From Nitrososphaera sp. (GTDB lineage: Archaea > Thermoproteota > Nitrososphaeria > Nitrososphaerales > Nitrososphaeraceae), in the NCBI GenBank assembly GCA_025935445.1, contig JAICVG010000117.1:1-5245 (forward strand): a DNA stretch of 5,245 nt. Reading direction: 5' to 3'. Below the pieces are notes generated by a model. It did no database searches and had not been told where the DNA came from. It was given only the letters and a program-made list of their open reading frames with translations. Positions within the stretch are counted from its first letter, which is position 1; every line of letters begins with the position of its first letter. The translations under genes were made by a program, and so were the position numbers. Below, one piece after another: positions 1 through 4,142 of this stretch.

Positions 1-3
1 GTT

Positions 4-222
4 TTAAGTTGATAATAAAAGGGCTTGTCTGCGCAGCCCATAACCGAGGATTGGGATGGCGGCATAGGCTTGCGCTTGCGCCCTTTGCATCTGTGTTTGT
101 AATCTACCAGAGCTATAAGGATTGTGGTTGATTCTGCCAAGATACTTTAGCGTATTATTTTTCTGTAGAGTGAGAAGACTTCCAAAGACTTTCCTGATAG
201 AGCTATAAGCTTTAACATCAAT
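4..222 (-). pseudogene. Start-less open frame, possible gene remnant or 3' part of a broken gene
   Basis: The minus strand is open for 72 codons between a TAA at 223-225 and the TAA at 4-6. The only ATG is at 88-90, which would leave 28 residues. The second half has codon choice like the neighbouring genes and a protein-like, Gln/Ala-rich end (MQRAQAQAYAAIPILGYG, then a basic, Leu-rich tail). The first half is AT-rich and has no start. The motif Tyr-Ser-Ser is encoded twice in frame by the 11-bp direct repeat. I do not recognise the family. It could be the decayed 3' end of a gene, a short real gene with an unusual start, or chance. Confidence 0.28.
11..39 (-). terminator. Terminator-like hairpin with T-rich tail (minus strand)
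   Basis: On the minus strand GGGCT (35-39) can pair with AGCCC (21-25) around a 9-nt loop, and TTTTATTATC follows directly (20 down to 11). This is the shape of a U-tract terminator for minus-strand transcription. It lies just inside the end of the start-less frame at 4-222, so it either ends that transcript or argues that the frame is not coding. The stem is only 5 bp, so support is modest. Confidence 0.3.
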
Positions 223-399
223 TTACTTAGCACGCAGATGGTATTTTTCAGGAAAATGAACGAGATGAATTTCTCAAATTTCTGTATCTTACCATCTAGA
301 ACATAAAATTACTTTCCATAGAGGATAACGACATTTTTTCGCAAATTTATTAACGCTGAGTCGGAAAAACCAATGCATAGTGGATCGCAAAACACAAGA

Positions 400-405
400 T
401 TTAAA
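400..405 (+). promoter_or_regulatory. TATA-like box of rps26e, near-leaderless
   Basis: TTTAAA lies about 30 bp before the ATG at 433. Archaeal TATA boxes sit about 25-28 bp before the transcription start, so the RNA would begin around 428-433, giving a leader of a few bases or none. There is no Shine-Dalgarno site before the ATG, which fits leaderless translation. This supports 433 as the start over the in-frame ATG at 373, which lies upstream of the box. Confidence 0.5.
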
Positions 406-432
406 GGATACAAAACAATTCTTACGCAATAT

Positions 433-720
433 ATGCCAAAGAAGCGAGCAAGCAGGGGGAGGTCAAAGGGAGGCAAGGGTAGCTCAGGCTCAGTACATTG
501 CAGCCAGTGCGGAGCTTTGGTTCCTCGGGATAAGGCCAAGAAAGTGACAGGAAGGATCACCCTTGTGGAACCTATGCTTGCAAAAGAATTGAGAGCATCA
601 GGGGCATACATACCGATGTCTACGGATGTCAAGTTCTATTGCGTGTCGTGTGCCGTCCACAGGGGCATCGTGAAGGTAAGATCAGAGTCAGATAGACGCA
701 CGGCATCTAAGCTTCGGTAG
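433..720 (+). CDS. rps26e: Small-subunit ribosomal protein S26e
   Basis: This encodes a 95-residue zinc-binding protein of the small ribosomal subunit. In eukaryotes eS26 sits at the mRNA exit channel near the 3' end of the small-subunit rRNA. The N-terminus is basic (MPKKRASRGRSKGG). Two zinc-ligand pairs are visible, Cys23-x2-Cys26 and Cys70-x2-Cys73. The latter is in the family-typical stretch YCVSCAVHRGIVKVRS, followed by a basic tail. Length and motif order fit the family. The frame is open back to an ATG at 373, but the extra 20 residues are not family-like and the TATA-like box at 400-405 lies inside them, so 433 is chosen. The gene is apparently monocistronic, and its last 14 bp overlap the end of the convergent lipid gene. 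Identification is firm from the motifs; the rRNA-exit role is transferred from eukaryotic work. Confidence 0.95.
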   Translation: MPKKRASRGRSKGGKGSSGSVHCSQCGALVPRDKAKKVTGRITLVEPMLAKELRASGAYIPMSTDVKFYCVSCAVHRGIVKVRSESDRRTASKLR

Positions 721-1324
721 AAGATAGTTTCCTGACAGTCACCGCCACCCTCTGAGCTAACGTGATACCTGCTACTATCGAAACAATTATCATTGCCCAT
801 TGCATTGCTTCTCTTACAGGTATCATGCCTATTATCGCAATGATTAGCAGTCGTTCTGCACGCTCGCCTATTCCTATGCCTTTGAGTTTCCCTCCAAGCG
901 ATTCGGCCCTTGCTCTTGTATAGCTTACAAGAAGGGACAACCCTAAGGCAACTAGGCACCAGAATGAATCTGCAAGTTGCCCTAACGCAATGCCGCCGAA
1001 AATAATTAATTCAGCTATCTTGTCAAAGACAGAGTCAAGGAATGCGCCCTTATTTGATATTCGCTTTGTAATACGAGCCACGCTACCATCGACAATATCA
1101 AAAAAGCCCGAAACTAAGAGAAAGATTCCGCCTATGACAGCAGCGAAATTCCAAGGCGTCCAGTCAAGATTAACGAATGCATTCGAGGTATAGGCAATTG
1201 CTGCTAGCACCGACACTGCTAGACCTAATCCAGTCCAAAAGTTAACTGAGAGGCCTGTTGAGGCAAAGGTTGCGCCAATTCTTGTTAGTGTAGGCTCTAG
1301 CAAGTTTCTGAGTTTGTTCAACAA
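707..1324 (-). CDS. CDP-alcohol phosphatidyltransferase, probable archaetidylinositol phosphate synthase
   Basis: This 205-residue integral membrane enzyme should swap the CMP of a CDP-activated lipid for a phosphorylated polyol, most likely CDP-archaeol plus inositol phosphate, to make the phospholipid head group. The family signature D-x2-DG-x2-AR-x8-G-x3-D-x3-D is complete: Asp76, Asp79, Gly80, Ala83, Arg84, Gly93, Asp97 and Asp101, with the acidic residues binding the metal and CDP. A later segment, SYTRARAE at 134-141, followed by GIGERAERL at 151-159, resembles inositol-phosphate synthases of archaea and actinobacteria. Hydrophobic stretches near 30-50, 58-75, 103-133 and 158-190 fit about six membrane helices. 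The listed start is TTG at 1322-1324, the first possible start after a stop. An ATG at 1338-1340 is one base out of frame across an A7 run and may be the true start. The exact head-group substrate is inferred; another CDP-alcohol transferase is possible. Confidence 0.85.
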   Translation of the reverse strand: MLNKLRNLLEPTLTRIGATFASTGLSVNFWTGLGLAVSVLAAIAYTSNAFVNLDWTPWNFAAVIGGIFLLVSGFFDIVDGSVARITKRISNKGAFLDSVFDKIAELIIFGGIALGQLADSFWCLVALGLSLLVSYTRARAESLGGKLKGIGIGERAERLLIIAIIGMIPVREAMQWAMIIVSIVAGITLAQRVAVTVRKLSSTEA

Positions 1325-1340
1325 CGATTTTTTTCAACAT

Positions 1341-1373
1341 GATTCTTATATAATAATATATATAAAATAAAAA
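1341..1373 (-). promoter_or_regulatory. AT-rich TATA-box region of the lipid-synthase gene
   Basis: On the minus strand this reads as an almost unbroken A/T tract with overlapping TATA-like elements (TTTATATATATTATTATATA). A box centred near 1360-1368 would start RNA around 1334-1342. That is close to the ATG at 1338-1340 and 10-18 bp before the TTG at 1324. No Shine-Dalgarno site precedes either start. Which of the overlapping boxes is used cannot be decided from the sequence. Confidence 0.45.
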
Positions 1374-1398
1374 GTTAATGCAGTTTTTCTTTTGCATT
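1361..1398 (-). terminator. Hairpin plus T-rich tract ending the small gene
   Basis: On the minus strand AATGCA (1398-1393) pairs with TGCATT (1382-1377) around a 10-nt A-rich loop, and a T-rich run AACTTTTTATTTT follows (1376 downward). It begins 8 bp after the TAA of the small gene at 1406-1561, where a terminator is expected. The T-rich part doubles as the TATA region of the next gene. Archaeal termination relies mainly on T-tracts, so the tract matters more than the short stem. Confidence 0.4.
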
Positions 1399-1405
1399 CT
1401 CCACG

Positions 1406-1561
1406 TTATATCTGTTTGAAGGTCTCTTTTTGGGTCTTTACTTTCTTGACCATTGCTTTTGCACGAGCCTTCACTTTATCTGCTGCTGCATTTTCTATCT
1501 CGTCTGCTGCACCACTTTTCCTCCTGACCTTGTACTCAGTTTTCATCTCTACATCAACCAT
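1406..1561 (-). CDS. Small Lys/Ala/Glu-rich hypothetical protein, 51 residues
   Basis: An ATG at 1559-1561 opens a 51-codon frame ending with TAA at 1406-1408. The protein begins MVDVEMKTEYKVRRKSG, then has an Ala/Glu/Asp/Lys-rich stretch (residues 17-36) predicted to be helical, and a basic tail ending ETFKQI. It has no cysteine, membrane segment or signal peptide. It is highly charged and mostly basic, so it is probably soluble and may bind nucleic acid or another macromolecule. Codon use is orderly, a hairpin and T-tract follow the stop, and the gene fills a gap that would otherwise be empty. The ATG of codon 6 is a second possible start. I see no clear Shine-Dalgarno site. I do not recognise the family and assign no function. 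It lies 81 bp upstream of the lipid gene on the same strand. Confidence 0.6.
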   Translation of the reverse strand: MVDVEMKTEYKVRRKSGAADEIENAAADKVKARAKAMVKKVKTQKETFKQI

Positions 1562-1693
1562 AGCTATTGCAATCTGCTTATCAGATTACAGAAGGAACAA
1601 TTGGCTTTGAAGATTTTGATAGATGTGAACCTCAAGAGATCAACCATAATTCTTTAATAGCATTTTTTCACGTACAGATTTGTAATTTCACAA
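1562..1693. promoter_or_regulatory. Divergent spacer between the small gene and the LpxD-like gene
   Basis: This 132-bp spacer must hold promoters for both directions. For the plus strand, TTTAATAG at 1653-1660 lies about 37 bp before the ATG at 1694, giving a predicted leader of roughly 10-15 nt. The same A/T patch read on the minus strand (CTATTAAAG) could serve the small gene with a leader of about 70 nt. No clear operator palindrome was seen. Confidence 0.35.
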
Positions 1694-2653
1694 ATGTCAG
1701 ATTTGGATGTAGTGTCCGTTCTATCCAACCTTGGAGTTGACTTTGAGTCAGAGGGTAGCAACCTCAGGGTGCACGATATAGCTTCTATCGATAACGCAAC
1801 TGAGAACGACCTTGCATTTTGCTGGTATGTCGGCCAAAAAGGACTGTCATACATTTCCGGCTCAAAGGCAGGTGTGATACTGTGCAAGAAGGAAATGCAA
1901 GGTGTCGCTCATCCAAATAGCCGGCAATTGTTAGTATTTACAGATAATCCTCGCATGACATTTGTTCGACTGACCAAGGAAATGAGGCGGCAAGAGCAGT
2001 TAGTTGGCATCTCACCAAGGGCAGTTATTTCGGAGAAATCCAAGATAGGATCTGGCTGTTATATTGGGGATTACGCGGTAATAGGCGACAATTGTTCAGT
2101 AGGCGATAACACAATTATATACGACAGGGTGTCGCTCGTGCAAAACTGTATAATTGGTAACAATTGCGTGATTCAGTCAGGAGCCTCTTTGGGATCCGAT
2201 GGCTTTGCTTTTGAGCGCTATGAAGGTGGTGAGCTCGAAAAATTCCCTCATAAGGGTCATGTAAGGCTTGGAAACAATGTTGAGATATATACCAACTGCT
2301 CTATTGCGCGAGGATCACTCTCTGACACTTGGATAGGTGATGGAACAAAACTTGATGCTCTAGTACATATTGCTCACAACGTGACTGTGGGAAAGAATTG
2401 TGAACTCACTGCTGGAACGATTATTGGAGGCAGCACTAGCGTAGGAGACATTAGCTGGACAGGTCTTAATTCAACATTGAAAAATGGCATCAAAGTAGGC
2501 AGAAACGTCATTGTGGCCTCAGGCGCTTCCGTTATACACGATATTCCTGACGGCGATATCGTTGCAGGCGTTCCAGCTAGGTCAATCAAACACAAGGTAA
2601 ATACGGACGAGGTGTTCCTCATGGCAGGACAAAAGAAAGCGACTACAACCTAA
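1694..2653 (+). CDS. lpxD: LpxD-like left-handed beta-helix sugar N-acyltransferase
   Basis: This 319-residue protein has LpxD architecture. An N-terminal alpha/beta domain (about 1-100, including LSYISGSKAGVIL) is followed by a hexapeptide-repeat beta-helix from about 105 to 295 with many I-G-x-N/D turns. The LpxD signature region is present: GSDGFAFE near 167-174, then KFPHKGHVRLGNNVEI, then HIAHNV with His228 at the position of the catalytic histidine of E. coli LpxD. LpxD adds an acyl chain to the free amine of UDP-glucosamine in lipid A synthesis. Archaea lack lipid A and the usual acyl-ACP supply, so the likely reaction is N-acylation, perhaps acetylation, of an amino sugar or amino-sugar lipid. 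The gene symbol reflects family, not proven function. The convergent deacetylase neighbour could generate its free-amine substrate. The C-terminal tail (about 300-319) lacks hexapeptide repeats. The ATG follows a TATA-like box and no Shine-Dalgarno site. Confidence 0.85.
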   Translation: MSDLDVVSVLSNLGVDFESEGSNLRVHDIASIDNATENDLAFCWYVGQKGLSYISGSKAGVILCKKEMQGVAHPNSRQLLVFTDNPRMTFVRLTKEMRRQEQLVGISPRAVISEKSKIGSGCYIGDYAVIGDNCSVGDNTIIYDRVSLVQNCIIGNNCVIQSGASLGSDGFAFERYEGGELEKFPHKGHVRLGNNVEIYTNCSIARGSLSDTWIGDGTKLDALVHIAHNVTVGKNCELTAGTIIGGSTSVGDISWTGLNSTLKNGIKVGRNVIVASGASVIHDIPDGDIVAGVPARSIKHKVNTDEVFLMAGQKKATTT

Positions 2654-2655
2654 AC

Positions 2656-3363
2656 TTACGCGCTTATTGACTCGATAACCTCTTTTGGCATCTGCTCATG
2701 TGCTACTCTACTTCCGTTTTCCTGTGGGATATTCATCAGCTTGAACTCTTTGCCAAAAAACAGCTTTTGCACTTCAAAAGCTTCCACACATGTTACCGAA
2801 TTATTGAATCTGCTTTGCAATGCACGGTACTGTGCAAGGCCGCGAATCGCATTCGACTGGAGAAACGACTTGCTTCTCTGAGACCAGAAAATATTGATAA
2901 GCTGTATCTTACCATCGATGACATCCGATATATCATAATAGACTTGCGGCTTGAAGTCGCGAGTTACCGGGATTTCGTAAGCTAGTATATTCGGGACGAA
3001 TCTTCCAGCCTCCGTTGTGGAAGCAGCTATTGCGCGATGATCATGGTGTGTATCGCCAACCGAGTGTGTGAGCACAATGTCGGGATCAGCCTTCTTTATA
3101 AAAAACTCAATGTGATTGATAAGATCGCTTGACAGCGATAGTTTGGTATCTTCGAAATTGTCAATCCACAATCTTTTTGCTCCTATGAATTTTGCAGATC
3201 TGATTAGCTCCTTTGTCCGCTCCTCAGGATCACCGGAAGCTCCTCCTCGCGTTAAGGTATACATGAAGATATTATGATGATCTTGCCGGGAAGCCTTTAG
3301 CAACAGACCACCGCATCCAAGTTCAATGTCATCAGGATGCGCCCCGATGGCAAGAATATTCAT
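2656..3363 (-). CDS. PIG-L/LmbE-family zinc-dependent N-acetyl-sugar deacetylase
   Basis: This is a 235-residue protein of the family that includes PIG-L (GlcNAc-phosphatidylinositol), MshB (GlcNAc-inositol) and BshB (GlcNAc-malate) deacetylases. The N-terminal motif AHPDDIELGCGG (residues 8-19) supplies His9 and Asp12 as zinc ligands and Asp11 as the probable general base. The second motif, HHDHR at 106-110, supplies His109 as the third ligand. Length and a Rossmann-like start (MNILAIGAHPDD) are typical. There is no signal peptide or membrane segment, so it is cytosolic, unlike eukaryotic PIG-L. The ATG at 3361-3363 has a TATA-like box 28 bp upstream. Its stop is 2 bp from that of the LpxD-like gene. 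The substrate is not determined by the sequence. Glucosaminyl inositol lipid, or another N-acetylhexosamine conjugate or nucleotide sugar, is inferred from family and neighbours. Confidence 0.85.
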   Translation of the reverse strand: MNILAIGAHPDDIELGCGGLLLKASRQDHHNIFMYTLTRGGASGDPEERTKELIRSAKFIGAKRLWIDNFEDTKLSLSSDLINHIEFFIKKADPDIVLTHSVGDTHHDHRAIAASTTEAGRFVPNILAYEIPVTRDFKPQVYYDISDVIDGKIQLINIFWSQRSKSFLQSNAIRGLAQYRALQSRFNNSVTCVEAFEVQKLFFGKEFKLMNIPQENGSRVAHEQMPKEVIESISA

Positions 3364-3384
3364 CAGAATGGGTGAGTGCGACGC

Positions 3385-3396
3385 TTATTTATATAG
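3385..3396 (-). promoter_or_regulatory. TATA-like box of the deacetylase gene
   Basis: On the minus strand this reads CTATATAAATAA, centred about 28 bp before the ATG at 3361-3363. A start about 26 bp downstream would leave a leader of only a few bases, and no Shine-Dalgarno site is present, so the messenger is probably leaderless. Confidence 0.55.
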
Positions 3397-3476
3397 TTGG
3401 AAATCCCTCTCTGTGATAATATAATATACGATTTGTCAGCCATAACTGATTACTCTAAATTTCTAATAATGGCAGA

Positions 3477-3485
3477 TTATATTAA
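3477..3485 (+). promoter_or_regulatory. TATA-like box of the secreted-protein gene
   Basis: TTATATTAA is centred about 37 bp before the ATG at 3519, predicting RNA starting near 3507 and a leader of roughly 12 nt. It supports the ATG at 3519 over the in-frame GTG at 3498, which would lie upstream of that RNA start. A second A/T patch (GATAATATAATATA, from about 3415) is farther away and could serve either direction. Confidence 0.4.
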
Positions 3486-3518
3486 CTGTATCATACTGTG
3501 TGTAATAGATGTGAAGCA

Positions 3519-4046
3519 ATGACTTTTAAATTGTTTGATATCAATTCTCCTTCATTGAAGGAAGTCACTGTTGCTCTTTTGCTTCTCATGTTAACAGTGT
3601 CAGCTGGGAGATCTACTAGCGCGCAATCAATCCCAATGTTACCTCCTCCATTTCCTGAAAACAGTCCACAAGAAGAAAGAATAGTTGAGAACGATCGGGA
3701 GCCGCCTCAGATAGAGATACTTACTACGGAGTTGCACGAGGGCAAGAATGTCTTTAAGGTTAGGATAACAGATGAGTCAAGCCTGAGGACAAGAGAGGTC
3801 AAATATGTGCATAATGGTCAGCTGAGAGTTGATGGGCTCTTCCGAGACCAAAGCAATGTATATAAAGCATTAATAGATATTCGATCGCCGTCACGGGTAG
3901 TAATGGTGACTGCAGGCGACGCAAATGGGAATATCGTCTCAGACTTTAGAGAATACGAAATCACCCAGTCTCAGGATATATTTACACAAGTAATGGATCG
4001 ACTGTCACAGACGCTCAATTACTTTCTGAACCTGTTTGGTTGGTAA
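3519..4046 (+). CDS. Secreted or surface protein with one Ig-like beta-sandwich domain, function unknown
   Basis: From the ATG at 3519 the protein has 175 residues. A signal peptide is visible: Lys14 before a hydrophobic core at about 16-27 (VTVALLLLMLTV), then a small-residue region with a plausible cut near Ala35. A Pro- and Glu-rich linker (about 38-60) precedes a domain at about 62-150 with the strand and turn pattern of an immunoglobulin-like fold: PPQIEIL, then FKVRITDESS, then MVTAGDANGNIVS. The AGDANGN loop is common in such domains. The protein ends in an amphipathic, aromatic stretch (TLNYFLNLFGW), perhaps for membrane or partner contact. It has no sortase-like or lipobox signal. 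The frame also opens at a GTG at 3498, which would add seven residues; ATG is preferred because of the promoter spacing. The glycosyltransferase lies 96 bp downstream on the same strand. I do not recognise a named family. Confidence 0.7.
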   Translation: MTFKLFDINSPSLKEVTVALLLLMLTVSAGRSTSAQSIPMLPPPFPENSPQEERIVENDREPPQIEILTTELHEGKNVFKVRITDESSLRTREVKYVHNGQLRVDGLFRDQSNVYKALIDIRSPSRVVMVTAGDANGNIVSDFREYEITQSQDIFTQVMDRLSQTLNYFLNLFGW

Positions 4047-4142
4047 TATCATGTAGAGACCATCGTAATAAATAAATGCCAATACAACACCATGAATTTC
4101 AGTAACGCTGTGACCTTAATTCATTATGGAAGGTGTAACTGA
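4047..4142 (+). promoter_or_regulatory. Leader region of the glycosyltransferase with TATA-like box and ribosome-binding site
   Basis: TAATAAATAAAT at 4066-4077 is a weak TATA-like element that would start RNA near 4098. AGGTG at 4131-4135, within GGAAGGTG, matches the anti-Shine-Dalgarno tail of archaeal 16S rRNA and lies 7 nt before the TTG at 4143. This ribosome-binding site, the clearest in the window, decides the start. A 16-codon ATG frame (4092-4142) in the same reading frame ends in a TGA that directly abuts the TTG. Cotranscription with the secreted-protein gene is also possible, as no terminator is seen between them. Confidence 0.45.

Larger units (their letters stand above)
1..372. 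other. Region upstream of rps26e without a convincing intact gene
   Basis: I find no intact gene, tRNA or rRNA here on either strand. The stretch holds a start-less minus-strand open frame at 4-222, a terminator-like hairpin at 11-39, and an 11-bp direct repeat, AGAGCTATAAG, at 109-119 and 199-209. The rest (about 223-372) is AT-rich and broken by stops in all frames, with only very short ATG frames. I tried to fold the GC-richer part (about 20-90) as a tRNA and found no acceptor or T-arm match. The left part may be the decayed end of a gene lying outside the window, or an RNA I cannot recognise. Confidence 0.5.

Noticed and set aside
20..90. Possible tRNA or structured RNA in the GC-richer patch
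   Set aside because: The ends do not pair as a 7-bp acceptor stem and no T-arm consensus was found; an unknown RNA is not excluded.
373..432. 20-residue N-terminal extension of S26e from an ATG at 373
   Set aside because: The residues do not resemble the family's start, and the likely TATA box (400-405) lies inside them; the basic MPKKRA start at 433 is typical.
309..959. Minus-strand frames of 107 codons at 309-632 and 636-959
   Set aside because: The first is antisense to S26e; the second is a wrong-frame shadow of the lipid-synthase gene, with no recognisable domains.
1392..1657. Two plus-strand frames of 72 and 75 codons that look like hydrophobic or signal-peptide proteins
   Set aside because: They are antisense to the Lys/Ala-rich small gene; such codons read backwards give Phe/Leu/Cys-rich frames.
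2374..2622. Minus-strand frame of 82 codons
   Set aside because: Antisense to the hexapeptide repeats of the LpxD-like gene; the regular codons create long antisense frames.
2698..2985. Plus-strand frame of 95 codons
   Set aside because: Antisense to the deacetylase, which has clear catalytic motifs on the other strand.
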